From Methanomassiliicoccus luminyensis B10 (GTDB taxonomy: Archaea; Thermoplasmatota; Thermoplasmata; Methanomassiliicoccales; Methanomassiliicoccaceae), in the NCBI RefSeq assembly GCF_000308215.1, contig NZ_CAJE01000015.1, positions 113,150 to 177,149 of the forward strand: a stretch of 64,000 nucleotides of DNA, read 5' to 3'. Both the position numbers and the translations under genes were made by a program. This document shows, in pieces, positions 15,906 through 24,993 of the stretch. How positions within the stretch are numbered: position 1 is the first letter of the stretch; the number at the start of each line of letters is the position of its first letter. The notes beneath the pieces are model-generated. The model had not been told where the DNA came from. It worked only from the letters and a program-made list of their open reading frames with translations, and did not search any database.

Positions 15906-17234
15906 ATGGGAAAGCGCAGAGAGAACGATGAGAAGTGGTACTACTCGTTCCTGCCGAACAACATGGCCGGCGGGAGCACCTCTCCCCTAATCCCATTGTT
16001 CATCACCGAGGCGCTGTCCGGCAGCATCGCCCAGGTCGGCCTCATCAGCGCGGTGACCTCCGCCGCCTCGGTCCCCTCGAACATCCTGTGGGGCAACCTG
16101 TCGGACGCGGCCAAGAAGCGGCGCATGTTCGTCCTCATCGGCTTCGCCGGGATGGCCATGGCCATGCTCATGATGGGGTTCTCCACCTCGGTCCCCCAGT
16201 ACCTTCTGGCCAACTTCGTGCTGGGGATGCTGTCGACGGCGTCGGTGCCGGTGGGTACGGTCCTCATACTGGAATCGTACAAGAAAGAGGAATGGGCCAA
16301 GCGGCTGGCCGACTTCAGCAAGGTCAGCGGGGTGGGCTGGCTCATCGGCCTGGCCCTGGGCACGGTCTGGCTCACATCCTTCACCGAGGGTGATCCCGCC
16401 ACCCCCATGCGCGCGCTCTTCCTCCTGGCGGCCGGCCTCTCCCTGGTCTCCGTGTTCCTGGCCTACAAGTGGGTCCCCGAGCCGGAGGAGAAGGTGGACC
16501 GCCGGACCCTCAGCGGCGCGCTGAGCAAGGTGCCCCTGTTCACCTTCGAGAGGGCGAGGTACCTCCCGCAGCGCATAATGTACGTGCTCAAGATCGGCAC
16601 CCACAGCCTGCGCCGGGACAACTTCCCGGCCAACCTGCGGAGGTACTACGCGTTCATCTTCGTGATGACCACGGGGTTCCTGTGCTTCTACGTCACTCTG
16701 CCCATCTATCTGAAGCAGGAGGCGGGGATGAGCAGCTCGAACGTGTTCCTCATCTATATGGCTTCCTCGCTGGTGTCCGCTCTGGCTTATTCGCGGGCGG
16801 GCAGGCTTGTCCCCAAGGTCGGCAGCAAGAGGCTGCAGGCCGCGGCGGTGGCGGGGAGGGGGGTGCTGTTCCCGATGTTCTTCCTGGTGACGATGGTCGG
16901 CATGCCGTACGAGCTGCTGCTCCTGACGTTCTGCGTCCTCCACGGCCTGGTGGGGTTCTGCTGGGCCAATATCTCCGTGGCAGGGAATCACATCGTGTCC
17001 AACATATGCAAGGAGGAGCGCCGCGCCGAGTCCTCCGGGATGTACAATGCCATGCAGGGGGTCGGCACCATCGCCGGAGCACTGATCGGCGGGTTCGTCG
17101 CGCAGTACTTCGGATATATGGTGGTGTTCGTGCTGGCCTCGGCGTTCCTGGCGGTAGGGCTGGGCATGCTGCTGAGGATCGACCTCGGAGATGAGCCGGC
17201 GAAGGCGGAGAGCGCTGCGGCGGCCCAGGGATGA
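15906..17234 (+). CDS. Major facilitator superfamily transporter
   Basis: A 442-residue protein of about 12 hydrophobic helices in two halves with a central cytoplasmic loop rich in Arg and Glu (about 195-250). The first half contains the MFS loop 2-3 signature region (GNLSDAAKKRRM) after helix 2. The substrate cannot be assigned. ATG 15906 is preferred; GTG 15891 would add five residues. It is followed after 36 nt by a histidine kinase gene on the same strand, so the two may be cotranscribed. Confidence 0.85.
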   Translation: MGKRRENDEKWYYSFLPNNMAGGSTSPLIPLFITEALSGSIAQVGLISAVTSAASVPSNILWGNLSDAAKKRRMFVLIGFAGMAMAMLMMGFSTSVPQYLLANFVLGMLSTASVPVGTVLILESYKKEEWAKRLADFSKVSGVGWLIGLALGTVWLTSFTEGDPATPMRALFLLAAGLSLVSVFLAYKWVPEPEEKVDRRTLSGALSKVPLFTFERARYLPQRIMYVLKIGTHSLRRDNFPANLRRYYAFIFVMTTGFLCFYVTLPIYLKQEAGMSSSNVFLIYMASSLVSALAYSRAGRLVPKVGSKRLQAAAVAGRGVLFPMFFLVTMVGMPYELLLLTFCVLHGLVGFCWANISVAGNHIVSNICKEERRAESSGMYNAMQGVGTIAGALIGGFVAQYFGYMVVFVLASAFLAVGLGMLLRIDLGDEPAKAESAAAAQG

Positions 17235-17270
17235 GGGTGCGAGCTTTGATGGGGCGTCAATATTAACCGA

Positions 17271-18398
17271 TTGTACCTGCCCTCGATATCATGGATGCTC
17301 AGAGACAGGGCGAAACCCCCCGGACCGCTCTCGGACCAGAACGTGGTCGTGGCCATCACCGCACTGATGATGCTGGTCATATTCCTCGCCGAGATCACCA
17401 CGCCCTGGGAGCTGACGGTCCCCATGCTGTACGCCGTACCTCTGCTCATCAGCCTGTGGTTCCTCAGCCCCCGCCTGCTGTACGCAGTGTGGGGGGCGGC
17501 CCTGGTGCTGACGGCCATAGGCATCATCGCCTCCCCGGAGCTGCAAAGCCCTTTCTCGCTGGCGAACAGGGCTATGACCATCGCCCTCATCTGCGCCATC
17601 GGGTTCCTGGGCGTCCGCAGGAAGAAACTGGAAATGCGCCTGCGGGACGTGACCGACGAGCTGACGGCCTCCAACGCCACCCTGAGGGGGCTCGAGAAGG
17701 ACGCCAACTGGGAGAGGGCCCGGGCAGAGTTCTACGTTGACCTGCTCACCCACGACATCAACAACTACAACGCCGCCGCCCTCGGCTACCTGCAGCTGGC
17801 CGGGGACGACGCCGGGAAGATGGAGGCGAGCGTGCCCAAGGCCATGGGGGCGCTGGAGGACAGCACCGAGCTTATAGGCACGGTCAAGCAGCTTCACCTG
17901 GCGGGGGACAGGGCCAGGAGGGGAGGGGAGGTCGACCTGAACGAACTGCTGCTGGACCTCATCAAGGACATGGAGGCGCCCCCCGGGCGGCCCGTCGAGG
18001 TGGAGTACGAGCCGGTCCCGGGGAAGATAGTGAACGCGCCGAGGCTTCTGAGGGACGCGGTCCAGAACATCCTATGGAACGCGGTGGTCCATACCGGCGG
18101 GCCCGTCCACATCTGGATCGAGCTCACCACCGTGGCCGGGGAGGGCGAGAGGCACCACCTGATCTCGATAATCGATGATGGGCCGGGGGTCCCCGACGAA
18201 CTGAAGGAGAAGATATTCCAGAGAAGAACGAGGGGCGGGACCAGCGGCAAGGGCAGCGGGCTGGGCCTGTACCTCGTCAAGGTGATCGCCGAGGAGCTGG
18301 GCGGCAGGGTCTGGGTGGAGGACCGCGTGCCGGGGGACCATTCCCAGGGAGCGAGATTTCAGATACTGATCCCCGCCGCCGCGGGCCAGTCCCGATGA
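17271..18398 (+). CDS. Membrane-bound sensor histidine kinase
   Basis: A 375-residue kinase. Four hydrophobic helices at residues 25-115 form an integral membrane sensor of the MASE type. A coiled-coil linker leads to the phospho-acceptor helix with HDINNYNAAALGYLQL (His about 160). An HATPase domain follows with N box ILWNAVVH, G1 IDDGPGVPDE and G2 GSGLGLYLVK. No response regulator is adjacent. The catalytic half closely resembles the PAS kinase at 24,994-26,556, so both belong to one expanded family. The start is TTG 17271; ATG 17295 is an alternative. Confidence 0.88.
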   Translation: MYLPSISWMLRDRAKPPGPLSDQNVVVAITALMMLVIFLAEITTPWELTVPMLYAVPLLISLWFLSPRLLYAVWGAALVLTAIGIIASPELQSPFSLANRAMTIALICAIGFLGVRRKKLEMRLRDVTDELTASNATLRGLEKDANWERARAEFYVDLLTHDINNYNAAALGYLQLAGDDAGKMEASVPKAMGALEDSTELIGTVKQLHLAGDRARRGGEVDLNELLLDLIKDMEAPPGRPVEVEYEPVPGKIVNAPRLLRDAVQNILWNAVVHTGGPVHIWIELTTVAGEGERHHLISIIDDGPGVPDELKEKIFQRRTRGGTSGKGSGLGLYLVKVIAEELGGRVWVEDRVPGDHSQGARFQILIPAAAGQSR

Positions 18399-18515
18399 CG
18401 GAGCGGGATGGTGTCCGCGGGCATCGCTATATTATTCGATGACGTACATTCCAGAGCAGCATCGTGCGGCGGCATCCCGCTCGCCGGCGATGCGCGTCGA
18501 TATGGGGGGATGTAG

Positions 18516-19115
18516 ATGGGGAGCGAACGTAGCCAGAACGTGATATTGAACGAGAAGATAAGGCCGGTGCCGGCGCTGTTGCGGTACAACCTGCTCAGCG
18601 TGGTCCTGCTGGCGGTGGTGCCGGTAGCGATACTCGTGGCCGCTGTTCTCTACGGCTCGGCCGAGGGCGCCCTCATCGCGCTGGCCATCAACATCGTGAT
18701 CCTGGTGCCATCGACAGTCTGGGCGGTGCTGTCCCACCGCTACCTGTGGTACCGCTTCACCGAGACGGAGATGGAGTGGGGGCGGGGGATCATGTTCCGG
18801 GCCACCGGCATAGTGCCGTACAGCAAGATCACGCACATCAAGATCGTCCAGGGTCCGGTCATGAGGCTGTTCGGGCTGAGCGCGCTCAAGATCCAGACCG
18901 CCGGCTCCAGCGGGGCACAGGGCACCGACCCGGAGATCAGGATCGAGGGGCTGGAGAACTACTATGATTACCGCACCTTCGTCCTGGACCACATCCCCGC
19001 GTCCGGCGAGGGGCGCGCCGAGAAAGCGGCCCTGCCAGCATCGGAAAGGGCCCTGGAGGAGCTGGTCAAGATCAGGGAGCTCCTGGAAGCGGGCGCGGGG
19101 CCGAGACAGAAGTGA
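18516..19115 (+). CDS. PH-like (bPH2/DUF304) membrane protein
   Basis: A 199-residue protein with two hydrophobic helices (about residues 28-75) followed by a bacterial/archaeal PH-type beta domain (YRFTETEMEWGRGIMF, YSKITHIKIVQGPVMRLFGLSALKIQTAGS), characteristic of the YdbS-like DUF304 family. A helical, charged C-terminal tail (ERALEELVKIRELLE) may form a coiled coil. GGGGG precedes the ATG. The family's function is poorly defined; a membrane-associated role is likely. Confidence 0.82.
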   Translation: MGSERSQNVILNEKIRPVPALLRYNLLSVVLLAVVPVAILVAAVLYGSAEGALIALAINIVILVPSTVWAVLSHRYLWYRFTETEMEWGRGIMFRATGIVPYSKITHIKIVQGPVMRLFGLSALKIQTAGSSGAQGTDPEIRIEGLENYYDYRTFVLDHIPASGEGRAEKAALPASERALEELVKIRELLEAGAGPRQK

Positions 19116-19172
19116 CGTGTTGGCCTCTCTTCTTGAGGAGTAATAAGTGATCGAAGAGGTTTGACGGAGCGC

Positions 19173-20249
19173 TCATACTCCCGCTTTCATCCGGTAGGTC
19201 GGGTTGGGCCGGCCGGGGGAGAAGCAGTCGTCGGTGAACCTGTAGTCCTGGACCCCCGCCTCGCTCAAGGCCCTCTTGACCGCGCTCTGGATATTGGTCC
19301 GCAGCGCCTCCGGCGAGGATACCACCCGCCCGTTGACGAACAGCTCCACCTCGCCCTCCGCGTACCGGGAGCCCTTGACCCCGTCCACGGTGAGGTTGCT
19401 GAGGATCAGGCTCAGCTTGACCGTGCTGGTCCCGGAGCGGAGGAGCACCTTGGCGTGGGCGATGTCCTGGGGATCGTAGCGCTCGGCGATGTAGCGGAGC
19501 ACCTTGGTCCCGAGGTCATAGGCGTCCATTTTCGCCACGCTGAAGGTGAGATACCCGTTGTACCAGCCCAGCTCGGCCTCGGCGTCAGCGTAGGTGTCGT
19601 AGTCCACGTCCACGGGGGATCCGTTGCTGATCTGGCTGGAGTTGATGATGCCGAGGATCTCGTCGAACCCCTGCCCGGTGATGGCGGAGTACCCGATCAC
19701 TTTAGCCGCGGGGTTGAGCTTCTTCACCTCCGCGATCAGCTCTTCCAGCCGGGCCTTGGGGATCATGTCGGCCTTGGATAGCACCACATATTCAGCCTCC
19801 TCGATCTGGTGCTTCCGCAGGTAGCCGCCGATGGACTTTGCTTCGATCTCGTCGGAGGACAGCCGGGAGCTGTCGACCAGCACCATCAGGGGAGCGACGG
19901 CGAACTCGTCCTTGTAAAGGGAGCGCAGCGGCGCCACCACGGTGGCCTGCAGGTCGGTGCAGGAACCCACCGGCTCCGCGATTATGATGTCCGGCCTGAA
20001 CTCGCTTATGAGCCCGCGAGCCCCCTGCATGAGGTCGGGGAAGCGGCAGCAGAAGCAGCCCCTCAGCACCTCGGCGGTCTGGTATCCGTTGCCCCTGCTG
20101 AACTGAGTGTCCACCAGGGCCTCGCCCTGGTCGTTGGCGATGAGGGCGACCTTCTTGCCCGAGCCGACCATCTGCTTAGCCGCCTTGTTGATCAATGTCG
20201 TCTTGCCAGCACCCAGGAATCCGCCTATCAGCACTATCCTCGTGACCAT
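19173..20249 (-). CDS. CobW/COG0523-type G3E GTPase
   Basis: A 358-residue P-loop GTPase of the CobW/HypB/UreG class. Walker A is GGFLGAGKTT (residues 9-18). The metal-binding GCFCC motif (about 66-70) corresponds to the family CxCC. IIAEPVGSCTD and LSKAD (G4-like) also fit. These proteins use GTP hydrolysis to insert or deliver metals or corrinoids, and in methylotrophic methanogens they occur near methyltransferase systems. No such genes are adjacent here, so the client is unknown. The C-terminal domain (about 210-358) is larger than in minimal CobW. Confidence 0.88.
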   Translation of the reverse strand: MVTRIVLIGGFLGAGKTTLINKAAKQMVGSGKKVALIANDQGEALVDTQFSRGNGYQTAEVLRGCFCCRFPDLMQGARGLISEFRPDIIIAEPVGSCTDLQATVVAPLRSLYKDEFAVAPLMVLVDSSRLSSDEIEAKSIGGYLRKHQIEEAEYVVLSKADMIPKARLEELIAEVKKLNPAAKVIGYSAITGQGFDEILGIINSSQISNGSPVDVDYDTYADAEAELGWYNGYLTFSVAKMDAYDLGTKVLRYIAERYDPQDIAHAKVLLRSGTSTVKLSLILSNLTVDGVKGSRYAEGEVELFVNGRVVSSPEALRTNIQSAVKRALSEAGVQDYRFTDDCFSPGRPNPTYRMKAGV

Positions 20250-20654
20250 GGACTCCGCCCATAAGCGCAGAAAGCTCAGCGGATATATGCTTGACTGATG
20301 GATGTTTGAGAGATATGTTAGATTCAGAACTATAATAGTTTATTCTAATATCAAACATTAAATACTAAACTAAAACATTATCTCTCCAACTCGTGGGTGG
20401 TTTCCGGGGCGATCAATGCGTCCATCGATTTCGGGTGCCCCCGTCGACCAAGCAGAACAGCGCGGACAGCTCCATTGAATCCCTAAGCCCACTAGAGCCT
20501 AAGTTCCGCCGGGGGAGGGTGGCCTGAGCCGCCCGCCCCCTCACTTCTTTTATCGGATTGCAGCTAGCATTGGTCAAGCCCGCTGTGACTGAGAGGGTCG
20601 AGAGTGACCCTCCGCGGCCGCTCCGCAGGACCTCGTTCGACCGGACGATTTCAC
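20250..20654. other. Intergenic region at left edge of AT-rich island
   Basis: There is no convincing gene. The first 130 bases, upstream of the CobW-type gene, are very AT-rich and contain its likely promoter. The rest returns to high GC. GGGTC/GACCC around 20,597-20,612 can form a short stem. This is where composition changes from core genome to the island that extends to the tRNA-Leu gene. Confidence 0.4.
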
Positions 20655-21456
20655 CTATCCCTGCATGCCATCTTGATCTTGACTGCCCACGTAGGTATAG
20701 ATAGAGGTTCGATCACGTTTTTCATGGTGACGAACCCAGGTCCGCGAGTCTGCTATTTCACAAGTATAAGTATTTTGGAAGGGGATGTCGGCAGAAGAGT
20801 ATTCCTCGAAAGTATATCCGGGAGGACAATTTTCCGTGGTTTCGAATGCATAATAAGTCTATCCTCCATATCCAACAGACATTGGCGAGAAAGCATCCAC
20901 ACTAGAAGATGTATCGCATTCCACCGCCACCATGGCCACAACATGGTCATGGAATAACGCTATCCCACAATCATATCCTCCGCGTTCCAAAAGAGCAACG
21001 AACAGTATCACGAAGTCCTCACAGTCACCTTCTTTCAGCGACAACGTCTCTATAGGGTAAGCCGCCCAATCGAAAGAGGAGTACAACTCTTGATCGGACA
21101 CGTATTTGAAATTCTCCTGCAAGTAAGAAAGAACAAAACCGGGGAAGTCAGTTCCAGAGGGGCATCTATCATATAAGGCCTTAAGGCAATTGTCCAATGT
21201 GGATACGCCATCGCCATCGCGATCGTCGTTGGAAAGTACTTTTTTCACGAACAGATCAGCTCGGGCATCATAAGAGCTCATCGCCGCACGTTCGAACTCC
21301 TCTGCCTGACAGATGCTCACATCATTCTTCATCTATAACAAAAGAGACATTGTTACCGTCATCCTCCGAACCTCTGTCTAAAGCGTACACTGCAATGATG
21401 GCACAGAATACGATGGCAATTAGAATGACGATAATTAATTGATTGCGATTTTTCAT
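20655..21456 (-). pseudogene. Broken transglutaminase-like surface protein
   Basis: Three minus-strand frames read as one protein. From ATG 21456, 44 codons give a signal anchor (QLIIVILIAIVFCAIIAVYA) that stops at 21322. The next frame, from about 21332, carries a transglutaminase-like core (LKEGDCEDFVILFVALLERG with the Cys-containing motif, then FHDHVVAMV with its His), ending GYGG at 20859. A third frame continues with TYYAFETTENCPPGYTFEEY to a stop at 20655. Two single-base frameshifts explain this. The Cys and His are intact in the middle part, so decay is probably recent. Confidence 0.65.
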
Positions 21457-21557
21457 TCTATCACAGCCGAATGACGGAAAGTGGCAGGCACCCGGCAATC
21501 AAGTACCTGCTGATCCAAGCGGTTAGTTATAGGTGATCAGGTCAGGATCTATTATCG

Positions 21558-21767
21558 TCATTTTTGATCGCAGTGGTAAGATAACCGATAACCGTGTTTT
21601 TCCAATATCCGAAAGAGAGCGAGAATGATAATAATAGAAATCGTTGCAGTGATGACCATCTGAAATACATTCAGATTCAACAGGATGATTGCCAGCATGT
21701 TCGCAGAACTGATTGGGACCACCACTACAAACCATATCCATGTATTTTTCTCACGGGTCATTTTCAT
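21558..21767 (-). CDS. Small two-helix membrane protein
   Basis: A 69-residue protein with two hydrophobic stretches (residues about 10-32 and 36-54) separated by a short turn, and a basic C-terminus. It has no recognised family. It starts MKMTREKN. AT-rich codon use matches the surrounding island. The likelihood that it is real rests on the clean double-helix pattern. Confidence 0.45.
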   Translation of the reverse strand: MKMTREKNTWIWFVVVVPISSANMLAIILLNLNVFQMVITATISIIIILALFRILEKHGYRLSYHCDQK

Positions 21768-21859
21768 GTCTTGTTACCTCCCCGCTCGTCCGCTATTCCA
21801 CAGTCCCATTGACCTCGCCTTTCGCCCCTTGGGGACATAAGTCATTTTTCTTTATGCCC

Positions 21860-22402
21860 CTATCTTACAATCGAATTGTTTATCCTTACAGCCCATTCGT
21901 TATTGTGGTTCACTACAAACGTTTCCCATGTGCCATTTATCTTTTCAACCTTCAGCCCGGTTGCGAAATTAAGAAGCTTGCAGGGAGTGGCAGACTTTAT
22001 CAGGCTCATGGGTATCGTCAGTTCATGATTTTGAATGTTGAATCGATGCGACTTAAAAAACAAGAACTCAGGTGTTAAAAAAAGCCAGCCGCCAACGCCC
22101 TCTTTGTTCATAAAGTGGTTTGCTTCACCTTCAAAAACGATTCTATGCTCCCTTGCCATCTGCCTGCGTAAAGGTTCAAATTTTTTTGTGTGGTACTTTG
22201 ATAAAAATGCCATGCATAGGCCGAAGAGAACACCGGAAACAAGTCCTACGGCCAAAGCCAATCCCAGTCCCCACAAAAGTCCGTCTATTCCATCTTGAGA
22301 ACTTATTTCGAATAATATTCCGACTATTAAAGCTAAAAATAAGCCCGTGCTAATTCCAAAAAACAAACCTGCTTTTACAATTCGCTGGTGCTGTTCTTTC
22401 AT
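21860..22402 (-). CDS. Membrane protein with GRAM/PH-like domain
   Basis: A 180-residue protein. Two N-terminal membrane helices (about residues 10-32 and 42-66, rich in Gly and Leu) are followed by a beta-rich domain. The motif GVGGWLFLTPEFLFFKSHRF and the flanking IPMSLI match the GRAM/PH-like pattern of small membrane-associated bacterial proteins. The function is unknown. It lies alone, with AT-rich flanks on both sides, in the tRNA-Leu island. Confidence 0.6.
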   Translation of the reverse strand: MKEQHQRIVKAGLFFGISTGLFLALIVGILFEISSQDGIDGLLWGLGLALAVGLVSGVLFGLCMAFLSKYHTKKFEPLRRQMAREHRIVFEGEANHFMNKEGVGGWLFLTPEFLFFKSHRFNIQNHELTIPMSLIKSATPCKLLNFATGLKVEKINGTWETFVVNHNNEWAVRINNSIVR

Positions 22403-22662
22403 AATTTCCCCTCTCCGATGTCAAATGCAAATGTACCTTCAAATTATAATCAACTTTGAAGTGAAAAACTTTTTCTTTATTGTTACCTCCAATCTGTTTC
22501 TTATCAAATTGGAGTTATATATAATTTTATATACAATCCTTCGTAAAATTTAATTAGCATCCTGCCATCCTCATCGCAGGGTCTGCAATTTTAGATTCAT
22601 CTATCAATAGTTATATAGCCACACAAAAAAGAATAGGTGGGGTTTGAAATGATGGTTATCGT

Positions 22663-23207
22663 TTACGCCAAACGGGGCACTCCCTTGTCGTACTGCTCCC
22701 TCAGCTTCTCGTTGTTGACGTGGAGGTAGATTTGGGTCGTCCCGATATCGTTATTCCCCAGCATATTGGACAGGTGCCATATGTCGCAACCGTTCCCTAC
22801 CATTGCCGTGGCGAAGGAGTGACGGAGAACGTGAGGGATTATCTTCTGCGGTAGTTCAGCCCTCGCACCGCACTTCGCTATGACATCGGCTGCGGCATGG
22901 CATGACAGTCTGTTCCCCCTCTGCGACTTGAACAACGGGGTTCTCGGCCTGCCTTCGGGCCGTGGAAGGCATCGATGTATTGCTTTAAAACGCCCTCGCA
23001 CTCGGCAGATAAGGGAGCTTCCCTTTCCTTGTCGATTTTGGCGTGTTTTATGCGTATCTGCTTACGGTGAAGTCGATGTCCTCCAAGTTCAGGCCCGTTA
23101 GCTCTGCGAGGCGGGTCCCTGCGGTACAGAACACCGCTAACAGATAATAAGTACATTGAGGATTTGATACCCGGCTCAGCTAGCGGTCTTGGGATTGCCA
23201 TTACCAA
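22663..23207 (-). pseudogene. Frameshifted tyrosine recombinase (XerD-like)
   Basis: Fragments in successive minus-strand frames rebuild the catalytic domain of a tyrosine recombinase. The order is: CTAGTRLAELTGLNLEDID with the first catalytic Arg (about 23,090-23,130); RIKHAKIDKEREAPLS; then HVLRHSFATAM (His, Arg), HLSNMLGN and TTQIYLHV with the nucleophilic Tyr. At least two frameshifts separate them and the N-terminal SAM-like domain is missing. It lies about 1.6 kb from the 3' end of tRNA-Leu, where an integrase of an inserted element would be expected. Confidence 0.75.
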
Positions 23208-23233
23208 GTGAAATATTAACTGAAGCTTTTTCT

Positions 23234-24568
23234 TTATTCTCTACTTGTGTTCTTTTCTTCGTTTTTATAGTTATCATCACTTTGATAGAAAAAGTACCAA
23301 GTTCTCCCAATTTTGCTCATCTTCAGAAATCCAAGCTTAGAAAGTAGCTGTAAATCAGTTCTTGCGGTTTGATGGACCACATTGAACTTTGACATTATTT
23401 CAGCAACTGTTGCGGGCTCCCCCTTGTGCTTAATCATATCCTTGAGTATTTCCGCCTGGCGGAAGTTAAGCTCTGGATGGGACTCGACCAGCATCATGGC
23501 GTCCTTTTGCTCCCTTTGCTTGCGAGCGATATACTGCCTAGTGTTCTCAAGGGCCTTTTCCATTACAGATAAATTGTAATTTATGAAATACGTGATGTCA
23601 TTGTTGTCGGTCTCAGAGTACAGATATGCCAACCCATATTTTCCCTTGCTCTGTTTAATTACCTTAGAGATTGCCATATATTGAAATAGCCAGTAGTTGC
23701 GCTTTAACGCATACCAATACATTAGTGCTCTGGCCAATCTTCCATTTCCATCTACGAATGGATGAATGTACCCAATCATAAAATGGATAATTATTGCCTT
23801 TACAAGAGGGTGCTGAAAATCACTATCTTTCTCATCATTAGCAAATTTACATAGGGTTTCCATGTACTCTGGAATCTTCTTATGTGATGGAGGGTGGTGG
23901 AATATCCTGTCTGATTCGAGAGGGTCTGCGACCACGGTTTCATCATCCTCTCGGAAACGGCCTTCAAACGATGGGTCTTCCAAAGTATCGTGAACGACCA
24001 GTTTATGCAATTCAAGAATTGTATCAATAGTTAGTGTTTGATCCCGAATCTCCTTAATCCTCTGCATCGTGAGATAATCATTCACAATCATTTGCTCAGA
24101 GGGAGAGCGGGGCTTTCTCTTCGCGCGTAGCATTTGTTTAGCTACCTTTGTTGTTGTAACTGCCCCCTCAAGTTGACTGGATGCTATTGCTTCCTCCATC
24201 AGAGAACTCACAACATACCTGGCCATTTCCGGCTCTTTTAAGGGATCGTCCACGACCAACAGACCTGAAGCCCCTGTATCTAGTATGTGAATTATCCGTT
24301 GAGACTGATTAGTCATATTATATTCTAGATTAATATCTTTAAATTTGACATGCTTAGATTGATTATTTCTCGAAAGCTTCATCAGAGCCCAAACAATTTC
24401 ATGGTCTTTTGGAAGGTCTTTATATCTTAATTCATCCCAGTGGACATATTGTTCATTGTATCGCTTAGTCAAGTCCTGAGTTTCCTTATCGTCCAATAAA
24501 TCTAAATGGTCCATTACTTTCTCTTCGAATATTTTTCCTAATGGTTTTGGCTTTTGAGGCATTTTCAT
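23234..24568 (-). CDS. Fic-domain protein (AMP-transferase fold) with C-terminal winged helix
   Basis: A 444-residue Fic protein. HPFVDGNGRLAR at residues 269-280 contains the full HPFx(D/E)GNGR core with catalytic His269. An N-terminal inhibitory helix motif (S/T)xxxE(G/N) is present as SSQLEG ending at residue 135, which marks a self-inhibited class II Fic. The C-terminus has a winged-helix segment (TVAEIMSKFNVVHQTARTDLQLL), common in Fic proteins that bind their own promoter. Most Fic proteins transfer AMP to target proteins. It lies between a dead integrase and tRNA-Leu, on clearly AT-rich, probably transferred DNA. Confidence 0.9.
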   Translation of the reverse strand: MKMPQKPKPLGKIFEEKVMDHLDLLDDKETQDLTKRYNEQYVHWDELRYKDLPKDHEIVWALMKLSRNNQSKHVKFKDINLEYNMTNQSQRIIHILDTGASGLLVVDDPLKEPEMARYVVSSLMEEAIASSQLEGAVTTTKVAKQMLRAKRKPRSPSEQMIVNDYLTMQRIKEIRDQTLTIDTILELHKLVVHDTLEDPSFEGRFREDDETVVADPLESDRIFHHPPSHKKIPEYMETLCKFANDEKDSDFQHPLVKAIIIHFMIGYIHPFVDGNGRLARALMYWYALKRNYWLFQYMAISKVIKQSKGKYGLAYLYSETDNNDITYFINYNLSVMEKALENTRQYIARKQREQKDAMMLVESHPELNFRQAEILKDMIKHKGEPATVAEIMSKFNVVHQTARTDLQLLSKLGFLKMSKIGRTWYFFYQSDDNYKNEEKNTSRE

Positions 24569-24614
24569 AAGAAACTCAAATTTGTAGATACTATTACTGG
24601 ATTAAGAAGTTATC

Positions 24615-24704
24615 TGCTAATTTAACACAAATTAGCATAAATTAGCAAATGAGCTTCAAACGATTTAGTGATGTTTCTTATGCTAATTTAGCAAATTTTA
24701 GCAC
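24615..24704. repeat. TGCTAATTTA iterated repeats in Fic promoter
   Basis: TGCTAATTTA occurs at 24615-24624 and 24681-24690. Its complement (A/T)AAATTAGCA occurs at 24628-24637 and 24638-24647, and a variant ATTTTAGCA lies at about 24695-24703. All lie within 140 bases upstream of the Fic start codon. The mix of direct and inverted copies looks like a multi-site operator, plausibly for the Fic protein's own winged helix. Confidence 0.5.
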
Positions 24705-24835
24705 AGATTGGTATTTAGGTCTTGGACTATTACTTGGTTGCTTTTGAGCAGTGGATTCAGGTTCTTACGCCACATTAGACGATCGAACACGTGTAAAACA
24801 GCCCTTTCAGCGATGGGCTAGAAATGAAAATTAAG

Positions 24836-24919
24836 TGCAGGGGAAGGGATTTGAACCCCCGAACCACTAAGGATAAGACCCTGAATCTTACGCCGTTGGC
24901 CAAGCTTGGCTACCCCTGC
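24836..24919 (-). tRNA. tRNA-Leu (anticodon CAG)
   Basis: 84 nt read on the minus strand. The acceptor stem GCAGGGG pairs with CCCCTGC before discriminator A; CCA is not encoded. TA occupies positions 8-9. The D-loop contains TTGG, the anticodon arm carries CAG in the loop TTCAGGG, the long class II variable arm is present, and the T-loop is GGGTTCAAATCCC. Its 3' end faces the AT-rich island at lower coordinates, consistent with past use as an integration site. Confidence 0.95.
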
Positions 24920-24993
24920 TTGTACTCCCACCTTATACTGGATTTGGATATAAAACTTGCTCCGACTCTCTGCATGCAAGGACCGCTCCGAGG

